From the NCBI RefSeq assembly GCF_900142385.1, contig NZ_FRAQ01000003.1, positions 186,001-250,000 of the forward strand: a stretch of 64,000 nucleotides of DNA. Reading direction: 5' to 3'. The notes below the pieces were generated by a model, which did no database searches, had not been told where the DNA came from, and was given only the letters and a program-made list of their open reading frames with translations. The translations under genes and the position numbers were made by a program. Below, piece by piece: positions 10,532-19,932 of this stretch; positions within the stretch are counted from its first letter, which is position 1, and each line of letters begins with the position of its first letter. The stretch is from Marinobacter antarcticus. GTDB lineage: Bacteria; Pseudomonadota; Gammaproteobacteria; Pseudomonadales; Oleiphilaceae.

Positions 10532-13411
10532 TCAGCTGGTCTCAGCCCGCTGATAGTGTTTCCGAAACAATTGCTGCCAGTCGGTTCGCTCGCTCCAGAT
10601 CTGCAACCGCTCCATGGCGGAGGCTAACTGATTCTTCTGTAGCTCCGTGTCCGGCGCTGAACATTTGAGCGCTGTTTCCAGGCGATTTGCAGCTGAGCGC
10701 AGCTCCGGAACCCCGCAGTAACGTGTTGCACCGTGAAGTTTGTGCACGCATTCCAGCAGACTTACCAGGTCTTGCTTACCCCAGAACCGTTCAATCTGGT
10801 TCAGATCAGCAGGCAGTTGCTCCAGCAACATACTGAACAACTCTTCTGCCAGATCTGCCTTGCCAGCTGCCAGTTGGATGCTCTCAGCCACGCTCACACA
10901 GTCCCGCTGCATTTTGCGCGTGGAGGGTCTTAATGCACGTCTTGTATCGCGGATTTCCGGTACTGGAAATCGGTCAGCATGGCCGGCATTTCGGCAATCA
11001 TACCCCGTGCACTCCCGTATGGTTTCTGCAAGCTGTCCGCTGCTGATGGGCTTGGGCAGATAGCCATCGAACCCCTGCCTGATCAGTCGCTCCTGCTCGT
11101 CGGCCAGTGCATGCGCCGTGAGGGCGATGATCATTGTTCTGTGGTTGCTGTTGTCCATCTCACGAAGGCGTGAGGTGGCTTCCACGCCGTCCATGCCCGG
11201 CATCTGAAGATCCATGAAAACCAGATCAAAAGACTTTTGCCGGGCTTTGCTCAAGGCCTCAAAGCCGCTTGATGCGCCTTCCGCGTCTATCCGGTAATCC
11301 TGCAGCAGGGTCATCACCAGTTTTAGATTGGCTTCGTTATCGTCCACGGCCAGTACTCTGGGCATATTGGCGGGAGCGGGTAGTAGGTGGGCCGGATGTT
11401 CCTGGCGCGACATACCTCGCCCGGAGGTGTTTATACCGTGTACCAGAAGAAGCAGTTCATCATAAAGTGCTTCACGACATACCGGCTTGGACAGGTGGCC
11501 GCTTACCAGCTCTGACAGAGGTGTGTCGTGGATTTCCAGGGTTGGTGTCAGCAACAGCGTTCGGCAGTCGCGTTCAATCTCCAGGATCCGCACCAGCCCG
11601 CAGTACTGGCTTGAGTTAAGCAAGTGCCGGGTAATTCCGATAATAGCTGCGGCATACCCTGACTGGTTCTTCTGGGCTTCCTCGATCTGCTCCTGCATGG
11701 CACCAGGGGATGCGGCGCGATGAACCGTCATCCCCCATTGCCGCAAAAGGTGCTCGACAGCAAGGCCACAGGTTTTCTGGTGCTCCAGATAAATAACCCG
11801 CTCACCTCGAAGAGCGTCCCGGGGCGCACTCGTCTCGCCGCTTGAGGAAAGTTCCGGTGTCAGGGTAAACCAGAAAGTGGAGCCTTTTCCCAGCTCACTC
11901 TGCAGTCCGATCTTGCCCCCCATTTCTTCAACCAGGCGCTTGGAAATGGCGAGGCCAAGGCCGGTACCGCCGTACTGCCTGGCCGTTGATGCATCAGCCT
12001 GACTGAATGCATTGAACAGCGATTGCTGCTGAACCCGGGACAGCCCCACACCGGAATCGGTAATACTCAGGCGAAGGGTAACCCGATTGTTTTCCTTGTC
12101 CTCATCTTCAAGGCTGACACGCAGTACCACCTCACCGGTCTGGGTAAACTTGATGGCATTGTTGACCAGATTGGTAATTACCTGTTTGACCCGTAGGGGG
12201 TCGCCCATGATGTTATCCGGAACGTCATTATAAACCAGAGGCACAAGATCAAGATTTTTACTGTGGGCGGCCGGGGCCAGCATGACCATGACCTCTTCTA
12301 CAATATCCCTGAGCTGAAAAGGAACGCGATCGAGGATCAGTTTGCCGGCCTCAATCTTCGAGAAATCCAGAATATCGTTGATGATGGTCAGGAGAATCTC
12401 TGAGGACTTGCGTATCGTGCTCAGGTGGTCTTTTTGCTGGCGGGGCAGGGAGCTTTTGAGGAGTAATTCGGTAAAACCGATAATGCCATTGAGCGGAGTC
12501 CGGATTTCATGGGACATATTGGCCAGAAACTCGGATTTTATCCGGCTGGCCTCCAGAGCCTCCTTGCGGGCGAGATCCAGTTCGATGTTCTGGATCTCGA
12601 TGGTCTCCAGGGTTTCGCGAAGGTCCTCGGTAGCCTGATCAATGTTCTGCTGCATTTCTGCCTGCGCTTTGCTCAGTTCCTCCGCCATGGCGTTGAGGCC
12701 GGATTCCAGCTGTTCAAATTCCGGGCCGGCTCCAGTGTTAACACGGGTTTCAAGCTTGCCTTCCTTGAGCTTTGCCACCGCTTCGTTCAGCTCGAATATC
12801 GGACCGGTGAAAGCCCGGCTTAAACGCAGCGCTATCAAGAGACTCAAAATAACGCCGCCGAGCACGAGCAAAAGCGAGATCAGCAGGGCCTTATAGGTCT
12901 CCTTTTCGGTGCGGATATGAGACATCTCCACAGCAACCCAGCCCAGGGGCGCTCTCTGTCGGGCAGCGGACTGGCGCGCATCCGGGTCGAGCATGTTCTG
13001 GATCATCAGGTCCTGAAGAAAAACCGGTGTGACGAATCGGGTACTGGCGTTGTGGGTAATACGGCTTGCCTGTGAGCTTGCCAGTTTTTCGATATCAAGA
13101 TTGTCAGAGCTGCCCGGTCCAGTGTGCAGCAAGCGGGTGCGGTCACTATCAAAGAAGGTTATGGAGCGGACATCCTGTTCTTCCAGAAGCGCATTGGAAA
13201 GGCTGGTCAACAGGCCGCGATTGGCGGTAAACAGGCCGTATTCCGAGCCGGCGGCAAGCTGGCGTGAAAGCGACTCACCACGATCCCTCAGCAGGCTTTC
13301 AATATTGGTAACCCAGCTGTGGGTAAAAAACAGTCCCAGCATCAATGTGGTGATAAGGGTGGGAACCAGAGTTACCACCAGCACTTTTTTGCGAATGCCC
13401 CAACGTCGCAT
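10532..13411 (-). CDS. gacS: hybrid sensor histidine kinase GacS/BarA
   Basis: Membrane sensor kinase of the GacS-GacA (BarA-UvrY) pathway controlling small RNAs of the Csr/Rsm system. 959 residues. Order: TM1 (about 9-31), periplasmic sensor, TM2 (about 173-193), HAMP, HisKA with the phospho-accepting His near 301 (NMSHEIRTPLNG), HATPase (NLVNNAIKFT, GTGLGLAIS), a degenerate receiver-like region (about 545-660) lacking an obvious phospho-Asp, a good receiver starting near 683 (VLAVDDNE, FMDLQMPGMDG), and a C-terminal HPt with HKLHGATRYCG near 890. The neighbourhood gacS, cysM, rlmD, relA, mazG matches Pseudomonas. Divergent from cysM. Confidence 0.93.
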   Translation of the reverse strand: MRRWGIRKKVLVVTLVPTLITTLMLGLFFTHSWVTNIESLLRDRGESLSRQLAAGSEYGLFTANRGLLTSLSNALLEEQDVRSITFFDSDRTRLLHTGPGSSDNLDIEKLASSQASRITHNASTRFVTPVFLQDLMIQNMLDPDARQSAARQRAPLGWVAVEMSHIRTEKETYKALLISLLLVLGGVILSLLIALRLSRAFTGPIFELNEAVAKLKEGKLETRVNTGAGPEFEQLESGLNAMAEELSKAQAEMQQNIDQATEDLRETLETIEIQNIELDLARKEALEASRIKSEFLANMSHEIRTPLNGIIGFTELLLKSSLPRQQKDHLSTIRKSSEILLTIINDILDFSKIEAGKLILDRVPFQLRDIVEEVMVMLAPAAHSKNLDLVPLVYNDVPDNIMGDPLRVKQVITNLVNNAIKFTQTGEVVLRVSLEDEDKENNRVTLRLSITDSGVGLSRVQQQSLFNAFSQADASTARQYGGTGLGLAISKRLVEEMGGKIGLQSELGKGSTFWFTLTPELSSSGETSAPRDALRGERVIYLEHQKTCGLAVEHLLRQWGMTVHRAASPGAMQEQIEEAQKNQSGYAAAIIGITRHLLNSSQYCGLVRILEIERDCRTLLLTPTLEIHDTPLSELVSGHLSKPVCREALYDELLLLVHGINTSGRGMSRQEHPAHLLPAPANMPRVLAVDDNEANLKLVMTLLQDYRIDAEGASSGFEALSKARQKSFDLVFMDLQMPGMDGVEATSRLREMDNSNHRTMIIALTAHALADEQERLIRQGFDGYLPKPISSGQLAETIRECTGYDCRNAGHADRFPVPEIRDTRRALRPSTRKMQRDCVSVAESIQLAAGKADLAEELFSMLLEQLPADLNQIERFWGKQDLVSLLECVHKLHGATRYCGVPELRSAANRLETALKCSAPDTELQKNQLASAMERLQIWSERTDWQQLFRKHYQRAETS

Positions 13412-13635
13412 AGCAGATTCCTGGAAAATAGCTTAACACCGCTCGTTTAAGCGGGTTACGTCCTTGTAATAGTAGGTCATCCGGGCGCAGATAGCCTTCG
13501 AATCAGTGCCGGGCGAGCCAAAAAATACACGGGGTATATAGCCTTCAGTCATGGATTTAGCGAGAAGCTGTATTGGGCGACCGGGGCCATAACGCGTATC
13601 ATGCCAACGCAAAAGTGTACCACAAGGTTCTCACT

Positions 13636-14529
13636 ATGCATTTTCCCACAATTGAAGATTATGTCGGGCATACGCCCTTGGTTCGGTTGCAGCGCCTTCC
13701 AGGCAATACCAGCAATGTCATCTTGGCAAAGCTTGAGGGCAATAACCCGGCGGGATCTGTAAAGGATCGGCCAGCCATGGGGATGATTCAGGAAGCCGAG
13801 TGCCGCGGTGAAATCCGGCCAGGCGATACGCTGATTGAGGCAACCAGTGGCAATACCGGTATTGCTCTGGCCATGGCCGCGGCGATCAAGGGTTACCGCA
13901 TGGTGCTCATCATGCCGGCAAACATGAGTGAAGAACGTCGGGCATCCATGAGAGCCTACGGCGCCGAGATTATTACGGTCAGCAGTGAAGAGGGCATGGA
14001 AGTGGCCCGGGACAGGGCTCTAAAAATGCAAGCTGACGGCAAGGGTACGGTACTTGATCAGTTCAGTAACCAGGATAACCCGTTGTCTCACTACCGAACC
14101 ACGGGGCCGGAAATCTGGGCGCAGACCGAAGGCGGGGTCACCCACTTTGTCAGCTCCATGGGGACCACGGGCACTATTATGGGCGTTTCCCGGTACCTCA
14201 AGGAGCGCAACCCCGATATCAGCATCATTGGGCTGCAGCCAAAAGAAGGGGCGTCTATACCTGGTATCCGCCGCTGGCCGGAAGCCTACCTTCCCAGCAT
14301 ATACGATGCGACCCGCGTTGATCAGGTGCTTGACATCGGCCAGCAGGAAGCCGAGGACACCATGCGCGCGCTGGCAGTGCAGGAAGGAATCTTCTGCGGT
14401 GTATCATCCGGCGGATCTGTTGCAGCGGCGCTTCAGCTGTCACAGCAGGTTGAAAATGCCATTATCGTGGCTATCATCTGTGACCGCGGCGACCGCTACT
14501 TATCGACCGGCGTATTCCCCGGCGCCTGA
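13636..14529 (+). CDS. cysM: cysteine synthase B (O-acetylserine sulfhydrylase)
   Basis: PLP enzyme making L-cysteine from O-acetylserine and sulfide or thiosulfate. 297 residues from the ATG at 13636, where [18 protein letters not shown] matches the family; an in-frame ATG at 13573 would add 21 unrelated residues. The PLP lysine is in [11 protein letters not shown], the phosphate-binding loop is [11 protein letters not shown], and [10 protein letters not shown] is near the C-terminus. AAGG sits about eight bases before the start. Divergent from gacS and 26 bases upstream of rlmD. Confidence 0.94.
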   Translation: MHFPTIEDYVGHTPLVRLQRLPGNTSNVILAKLEGNNPAGSVKDRPAMGMIQEAECRGEIRPGDTLIEATSGNTGIALAMAAAIKGYRMVLIMPANMSEERRASMRAYGAEIITVSSEEGMEVARDRALKMQADGKGTVLDQFSNQDNPLSHYRTTGPEIWAQTEGGVTHFVSSMGTTGTIMGVSRYLKERNPDISIIGLQPKEGASIPGIRRWPEAYLPSIYDATRVDQVLDIGQQEAEDTMRALAVQEGIFCGVSSGGSVAAALQLSQQVENAIIVAIICDRGDRYLSTGVFPGA

Positions 14530-14555
14530 ACCTGACGACACCAAGAGAACAGACT

Positions 14556-15902
14556 ATGAGCAGACGACGCAGGAAGGTACTTCCTACGGAACCCGTGCGC
14601 TGTGATGTGGAAACCCTTAGCCATGATGGCCGCGGCATAGCTCGTCAGGATGGCAAAATCCTTTTTGTGGATGGCGCATTGCCGGGCGAAAAGGTTATGG
14701 CCAAGGTGGTGTCCACCCGAAGTAAGTTTGATGAACTGCGCACGCTTGAGGTGCTGGAGGCCGCACCCGATCGACAGACGCCTCCCTGCGAGTTCGCAGA
14801 TCTTTGTGGTGGCTGTAGCCTTCAGCACATGAGTAGCGATACTCAGGTCCGGTTCAAGGAAAACACGCTGCGCGAGCAGTTTGCTCATTTTGGTGGCATA
14901 GAGCCTGAAGAGTGGGTTGCGCCATTGCGCCCGAACAGCACTCTGGGATACCGCCGCAAGGCACGCATGGGCGTGCGCTATGTTAAGGCGCGGGAATCAG
15001 TGCTGGTAGGTTTCCGGGAGAAACGTAACAGTTTTCTCACGGATATCGACCGTTGTGTGGTGCTGGATCCAAGGATTGGTGAGCGCATTCTCCCGCTGCG
15101 AGATATGCTGCACGGCCTGGATGCCTATGCCAGTATCCCCCAAGTGGAAGTTGCCTGTGGCGATGATACTGCGGCGATGGTTTTCCGCAACATGGACGAC
15201 CTGAGCAGTGGCGACCGGGAAAAGTTGATTGCCTTTGGCCAGGCCCACGATCTGCACATCTATCTGCAGCCCAAGGGCCCAGATACCGTTCACCGTATCT
15301 GGCCGGAATCAGCGGGCCGGGATGATGAACGCCTCAGTTACCGGCTTGATGCGTTCGATCTGACCATGAAATTTCATCCCATGGACTTTACCCAAGTCAA
15401 TGCAGACATCAACAAGGTCATGGTAAACAGGGCCGTGGAATGGCTGGATGTGCAGCCTGGTGAGCGGGTCCTGGACCTGTTTTGCGGGCTGGGCAACTTT
15501 ACACTGCCTCTTGCACGCAAGGGCGCTGAGGTCATTGGGGTGGAAGGCGATGATGCCATGGTCATCCGGGGCCGCGAGAATGCGAAACTGAACGGGCTTG
15601 GGAATGTGTCGTTCCATGGTGCGGACCTGCACGGTGATTTTACCGGCCAGAGCTGGGCGAAAGAGGGCTTTGATAAAATCCTTATCGACCCGCCGCGCTC
15701 CGGGGCGGAGGAAATCTGCAAATACCTGACTGCGTTCGGTGCCCGGAGCATCGTATATGTGTCCTGCAACCCCGCCACTCTGGCCCGGGATGCGGGTGTG
15801 ATGGCCCGTAACGGGTACCGACTGGTGCGTGCTGGTGTGATGGATATGTTTCCTCACACCACGCATGTGGAGTCTATTGCGTTGTTTGAGCGGGACTCGT
15901 AG
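14556..15902 (+). CDS. rlmD: 23S rRNA (uracil-1939-C5)-methyltransferase
   Basis: SAM-dependent methyltransferase (RlmD/RumA). 448 residues. An N-terminal TRAM domain ([15 protein letters not shown]) is followed by a four-cysteine [4Fe-4S] site ([14 protein letters not shown] near 73-87 plus the preceding cysteine). The Rossmann core has [16 protein letters not shown], and the catalytic segment is [12 protein letters not shown] preceded by DPPRSGAEE. This places it in the RlmD subgroup rather than TrmA. It lies between cysM and relA as in Pseudomonas. Confidence 0.93.
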   Translation: MSRRRRKVLPTEPVRCDVETLSHDGRGIARQDGKILFVDGALPGEKVMAKVVSTRSKFDELRTLEVLEAAPDRQTPPCEFADLCGGCSLQHMSSDTQVRFKENTLREQFAHFGGIEPEEWVAPLRPNSTLGYRRKARMGVRYVKARESVLVGFREKRNSFLTDIDRCVVLDPRIGERILPLRDMLHGLDAYASIPQVEVACGDDTAAMVFRNMDDLSSGDREKLIAFGQAHDLHIYLQPKGPDTVHRIWPESAGRDDERLSYRLDAFDLTMKFHPMDFTQVNADINKVMVNRAVEWLDVQPGERVLDLFCGLGNFTLPLARKGAEVIGVEGDDAMVIRGRENAKLNGLGNVSFHGADLHGDFTGQSWAKEGFDKILIDPPRSGAEEICKYLTAFGARSIVYVSCNPATLARDAGVMARNGYRLVRAGVMDMFPHTTHVESIALFERDS

Positions 15903-15963
15903 TGAATGTCGTTGTGCGCAGCAAGGGATTGCTGAGTGAACCATCAGGAATAAAAAGACAGAT

Positions 15964-18204
15964 ATGGTAAAAGTTCGCGAAGACTATGCAATGACCGGCG
16001 ATGGCCAGGTTGATATCGAGGTCTGGGTAAAGCAGATTGCCTCGCAGACCTACCTGGATGATGTGGAACAGTTTCGCAGGGCCTGTGAAAAAGCCGCTGA
16101 AATCGATTTGCAGGCATTCCGGGAAGACCGCTTGTGGGCGTCGGGCTCCAGCAGTTTTCGTATTGGTATCGAAATGGCCCAGGTGCTGGCCGAGCTGCGC
16201 CTGGATCAGGCCAGCCTTGTGGCAGCCATCCTTTACCGCGCGGTGCGGGAGGAGCGGGTTGCTCTTGAGGTGATCCGTAAGGAATTTGGTGACGAGGTAG
16301 CTGGGCTGATTAATGGCGTGCAGCAGATGGCGGCCATTTCATCCATACATCACCCGCTCAAAGGCAATGTACTCGGGCAAAGCGAAGGCCAGCTGGACAA
16401 CGTCCGCAAAATGCTGGTGACCATGATTGATGATGTCCGGGTCGCCCTGATCAAACTTGCAGAGCGAACCTGTGCCATCCGTGGAGTCAAAAACGCACCG
16501 GAAGAAAAGCGCATGCGGGTCGCTCGGGAGGTGTTCGATATATACGCGCCGCTTGCCCACCGCCTGGGTATTGGGTATATCAAATGGGAACTGGAAGACC
16601 TCTCGTTCCGCTATCTGCATGAGACGGCGTACAAAAAAATCGCCAAGCTTCTGGATGAAAAGCGCCTCGACAGGGATGGCTATATTCGCCGTGTGATTGC
16701 CACCCTGCAGGCGGAGCTGAAAGCCTCAGATATTGAAGCCTCGCTCTCCGGTCGTGCCAAGCATATCTACAGCATCTGGCGGAAAATGCGCAAAAAGGGC
16801 ATTGACTTCTCCCAGGTGTACGACATAAGAGCGGTGCGGATCCTGGTTCCGGAAGTGCGGGACTGTTATGCCGCTCTTGGGATTGTGCATACTTTGTGGC
16901 GCCATATCCCCAACGAATTTGACGATTACGTTGCCAACCCCAAGGAAAATGGCTACCAGTCGCTGCATACGGCTGTGATCGGGCCTGATGGCAAAGTGAT
17001 GGAGGTTCAGATCCGCACTCACGCGATGCACGAAGATGCGGAGTTAGGGGTTTGTGCTCACTGGTTATACAAAGGCACTGACAGAAGTAATAAATCCTCT
17101 GGCTATGATGCCAAAATTAACTGGCTCCGGCAGGTGCTGGAGTGGCAAGAAGAGCTGGGCGACCTCTCCGGCCTGGCGGATCACCTCAAATCCGATATCG
17201 TCTCGGACCGGATCTATATCTTTACGCCCGAAGGGCATGTTGTCGACCTGCCCCAGGGTGCTACACCCGTTGATTTCGCGTATCGGGTTCACACCGAGGT
17301 CGGCCATGCCTGCCGTGGTGCCCGGGTGAACAGCCGTATTGTTCCTCTGACATATCCTTTGAAGACCGGAGAGCAGGTGTTTGTTCTTACCTCCCGGAAT
17401 AATGCTGCGCCCAGCAGGGACTGGCTGAACCCGAGCCTTGGTTATATTCAGACCTCCCGGGCCCGGGCCAAGGTAACGCACTGGTTCAAGCAACAGAATC
17501 GTGAGCGTAACGTAACGGATGGCCGCGCCATTATTGAAGACGAGTTCAGGCGCCTTTCGTTGCACGGTGTGGATCTGGGCGAGCTGGCCGTAAAAGTGAA
17601 TTATCACAGTTCTGAAGACATGTTTGCCGCTATTGGTGCCGGTGACCTCCGCCCTGCGCACGTTGCCAACGTGGCCCAGCAAATGCTGGAACCAAAATCC
17701 GAACAGCTTGACCTGAAGCTGGCCGCCCAGCGGCGTAAACCTTACGAGACCGACTCCGATATCCACATTGTGGGTGTGGGCAAGCTGAAGACTCAGGTGG
17801 CGAAATGCTGCAAGCCCTTGCCGGGAGATGCTATCGGCGGATACATCACGGTCGGGCGGGGCGTGACAGTTCACCGCAAGGACTGCCTGACGTTTCTGAA
17901 CCTGCAGGAGTTCGAGCCCAACCGGATTATTGAAGTGAGCTGGGGCGGCCAGCAGGCTTCCGTTTACCCCGTGGATATCGAAATTGAGGCTTATGACAGA
18001 TCCGGCCTGCTGCGGGATATTACCCAGGTTCTATCATCTTCAAAGAGCGATGTACTGTCCCTACATACCGTGACGAACCGTGATGACAACACCGCAACCA
18101 TGATTGTTACGGTGGAAATCCACAGCCTGGAGCAGTTGGCGCGGTTGCTGGCCCAGATCCGCAATCTTCCTAATATTATCGACGTCAGGCGCAAGCGCTC
18201 ATGA
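15964..18204 (+). CDS. relA: (p)ppGpp synthetase RelA
   Basis: Ribosome-associated GTP pyrophosphokinase of the stringent response. 746 residues. The N-terminal HD domain is degenerate: the metal-binding HDxxED is replaced in ILYRAVREERV, so hydrolase activity is not expected, as in other RelA proteins. The synthetase domain has YDIRAVRILV, the acidic EFDDYVANPKENGYQSLHT and EVQIRT. A TGS domain (DRIYIFTPEGHVVDLPQG) starts near 418, a zinc-type region with KCCKPLPGD follows, and an ACT domain (YDRSGLLRDITQVLSS) ends the protein. The stop overlaps mazG by four bases. Confidence 0.95.
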   Translation: MVKVREDYAMTGDGQVDIEVWVKQIASQTYLDDVEQFRRACEKAAEIDLQAFREDRLWASGSSSFRIGIEMAQVLAELRLDQASLVAAILYRAVREERVALEVIRKEFGDEVAGLINGVQQMAAISSIHHPLKGNVLGQSEGQLDNVRKMLVTMIDDVRVALIKLAERTCAIRGVKNAPEEKRMRVAREVFDIYAPLAHRLGIGYIKWELEDLSFRYLHETAYKKIAKLLDEKRLDRDGYIRRVIATLQAELKASDIEASLSGRAKHIYSIWRKMRKKGIDFSQVYDIRAVRILVPEVRDCYAALGIVHTLWRHIPNEFDDYVANPKENGYQSLHTAVIGPDGKVMEVQIRTHAMHEDAELGVCAHWLYKGTDRSNKSSGYDAKINWLRQVLEWQEELGDLSGLADHLKSDIVSDRIYIFTPEGHVVDLPQGATPVDFAYRVHTEVGHACRGARVNSRIVPLTYPLKTGEQVFVLTSRNNAAPSRDWLNPSLGYIQTSRARAKVTHWFKQQNRERNVTDGRAIIEDEFRRLSLHGVDLGELAVKVNYHSSEDMFAAIGAGDLRPAHVANVAQQMLEPKSEQLDLKLAAQRRKPYETDSDIHIVGVGKLKTQVAKCCKPLPGDAIGGYITVGRGVTVHRKDCLTFLNLQEFEPNRIIEVSWGGQQASVYPVDIEIEAYDRSGLLRDITQVLSSSKSDVLSLHTVTNRDDNTATMIVTVEIHSLEQLARLLAQIRNLPNIIDVRRKRS

Positions 18205-19061
18205 GCTATTCTATTGCAGACCTGAAGGTGCTGATGGCCCGGTTGAGAGATCCTGAGACCGGCTGTCCCTGGGATGCCAGACAGACATTCAGAAGTATTG
18301 TGCCGCATACCCTGGAAGAGGCCCACGAGGTGGCAGATGCCATTGATCGGGAGGACTATGCGAACCTCAAAGACGAGTTGGGCGACCTGCTGTTTCAGGT
18401 GATTTTCTACTCTCAGATAGGGGCGGAGGAAGGTCACTTCAGTTTTGATGCCGTCGTCGATAATCTGGTACGCAAGCTTGTGCGTCGTCACCCCCATGTG
18501 TTTCCGGATGGTACGCTGGAAAGCCGTATTGATCCGGATAACCGCCCAGACGAAGCCTGGATCAAAGAGAGCTGGGAGCGCATCAAAGCCGAGGAGCGTG
18601 CTCAGGCGCAAGCGGAGGATGCATCACCGGCAATATTGCCAAGCCGCCTTGAGGGCATCGCCCGTGCCCTGCCCGCGATGGTGCGGGCGGAGAAGTTACA
18701 GAAACGGGCAGCGAGGCATGGGTTCGACTGGCCCGATATCGGCCAAGTGTTCGACAAGCTCCATGAAGAAATCGACGAGTTGAAGGAAGCCTGGCAGGCC
18801 GCCGAGTCGGGACAGGGTGATCACGACGCCGTTGAGGACGAACTGGGCGACCTGCTGTTCGTGTGCGTGAACCTGGCGCGCTTCATGAAGGTCAACCCGG
18901 AACAGGCGGTCGGGCGCACCAATCACAAGTTTGAGGCGCGCTTCCGCGCTATTGAGCAGGTTCTGGCGCGGGAAGGCCGCTCGTTTGATGCCGAAACTCT
19001 CGAAGCACTCGATGAGGTCTGGCAATCGGTTAAAGGCGTGGAAAAGAAAAGCAGACGGTAA
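18201..19061 (+). CDS. mazG: nucleoside triphosphate pyrophosphohydrolase MazG
   Basis: Hydrolyses NTPs to NMP and pyrophosphate; in E. coli MazG lowers ppGpp during starvation and cleans up aberrant nucleotides. 286 residues with two MazG folds: LRDPETGCPWDARQTF with EEAHEVADAI and DELGDLLFQV in the first, and EEIDELKEAW with EDELGDLLFVCVN in the second. ATGA overlap with relA implies coupled translation of a synthetase and a protein linked to the same signal. Confidence 0.94.
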   Translation: MSYSIADLKVLMARLRDPETGCPWDARQTFRSIVPHTLEEAHEVADAIDREDYANLKDELGDLLFQVIFYSQIGAEEGHFSFDAVVDNLVRKLVRRHPHVFPDGTLESRIDPDNRPDEAWIKESWERIKAEERAQAQAEDASPAILPSRLEGIARALPAMVRAEKLQKRAARHGFDWPDIGQVFDKLHEEIDELKEAWQAAESGQGDHDAVEDELGDLLFVCVNLARFMKVNPEQAVGRTNHKFEARFRAIEQVLAREGRSFDAETLEALDEVWQSVKGVEKKSRR

Positions 19062-19186
19062 GAATAGGTACAATCCGTTACCAATTTCCTGAGTTTGCAG
19101 CCCCGAGCTTCGTCTACACTTTCCCAAACGCGTGAATCTTTTTTTGCGCGCTATTTGTGGTCAACAGGAAGGAGGAGTCAGGCGCC

Positions 19187-19531
19187 ATGAAAATCAAAGA
19201 TCTGGTCGGTTACTGGGATAAGTACGCAAGAGGAAGGCTGACCCGGGACGCCTCTTTTATGGCTCTATCTGACCAGCACCATCAGCAGTTGGAAAAGCTG
19301 GCGGTCCGCTATCCTCTCAAATCTCCGCAGGATCTGATGCGCGACCTGGTGTCCGCCGCTCTGGATGAAATAGAAACTGGCTTCCCCTACGTGCAAGGAG
19401 CCAAAGTAGCGGCCTACGATGAGGATGGCTTCGAAATATACGAAGATAACGGGCTTACCCCGGAATTCGTGCGTTTGAGCCAGAAGCACATCGAACGTCT
19501 GAAAGCGCGCCAGCTAGAATCCATAGCGTGA
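19187..19531 (+). CDS. small conserved protein, paralogue of the convergent gene at 19584-19817
   Basis: 114 residues from the ATG at 19187, preceded by a strong AAGGAGGA; a GTG at 19157 lies upstream of that site and is rejected. I do not know the function. It begins MKIKDLVGYWDKY, then has a helical segment LEKLAVRYPLKSPQDLMRDLVSAALDEIE resembling the short helix pattern of ribbon-helix-helix-like proteins, then an acidic tail (YDEDGFEIYEDNGLTPEF). Relatives in Pseudomonas carry the old label type 1 pili tip component, which I recall but for which I see no support. The neighbour on the other strand shares the first two parts. Confidence 0.75.
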   Translation: MKIKDLVGYWDKYARGRLTRDASFMALSDQHHQQLEKLAVRYPLKSPQDLMRDLVSAALDEIETGFPYVQGAKVAAYDEDGFEIYEDNGLTPEFVRLSQKHIERLKARQLESIA

Positions 19532-19550
19532 CCGAATACCCTGCGGGAGA

Positions 19551-19583
19551 GGGCCTTCAGTTAAGGCCCTTAACTGAAGGCCC
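19551..19583. terminator. bidirectional terminator between two convergent small genes
   Basis: A perfect 15-bp inverted repeat (19551-19565 with 19569-19583, arms beginning GGGCCTTCAG) has a 3-base loop. It lies exactly between the stop of the plus gene and the stop codon of the minus gene at 19584. Only short T-rich sequence follows on each side (TTAATTGGTTTTC on the plus strand). Confidence 0.8.
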
Positions 19584-19817
19584 TTAATTGGTTTTCTTAC
19601 CAAGTTTTTCCTTTAGCAGCCCCTGGCTGGACAGGTCGTCCAAGGCCGCGGCAATCACATCATTGAGAATGTCACTTTCGCTGCGGCCGGGGTAAAGCTC
19701 TGCAAGCGCCGCGACTCTGGCAGCGTCTTCCAGAGGAAGCCTGAGATTGTAATCGTGGGTGCGTTCGACAGACTGTTTCTTTTGTTTCCAGTGCTTGGGC
19801 AGATCTGTAACTTTCAT
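19584..19817 (-). CDS. small conserved protein, short paralogue of 19187-19531
   Basis: 77 residues from the ATG at 19815-19817; AGGAG lies five bases upstream on the minus strand and fixes this start over a longer frame reaching 19856. It begins MKVTDLPKHWKQKK and contains LRLPLEDAARVAALAELYPGRSESDILNDVIAAALDDL, which aligns with the same part of the convergent gene. The acidic C-terminal tail of the paralogue is missing; this one ends in a lysine-rich stretch. Function unknown. It diverges from ppc. Confidence 0.7.
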   Translation of the reverse strand: MKVTDLPKHWKQKKQSVERTHDYNLRLPLEDAARVAALAELYPGRSESDILNDVIAAALDDLSSQGLLKEKLGKKTN

Positions 19818-19932
19818 GGGTACTCCTCGTAAGTGTGGTCGTAGGTACGGCATCAAACGCCAATAGACTTTCCCGCCAATTCCTTAGTATCGTTAGTTTA
19901 CTTTGTCTCCGTCAATTCAAAAGGAAGCCGAT

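Noticed and set aside
19903..19932. TTG start for ppc
   Set aside because: The only good Shine-Dalgarno lies inside it and fits the GTG at 19933.
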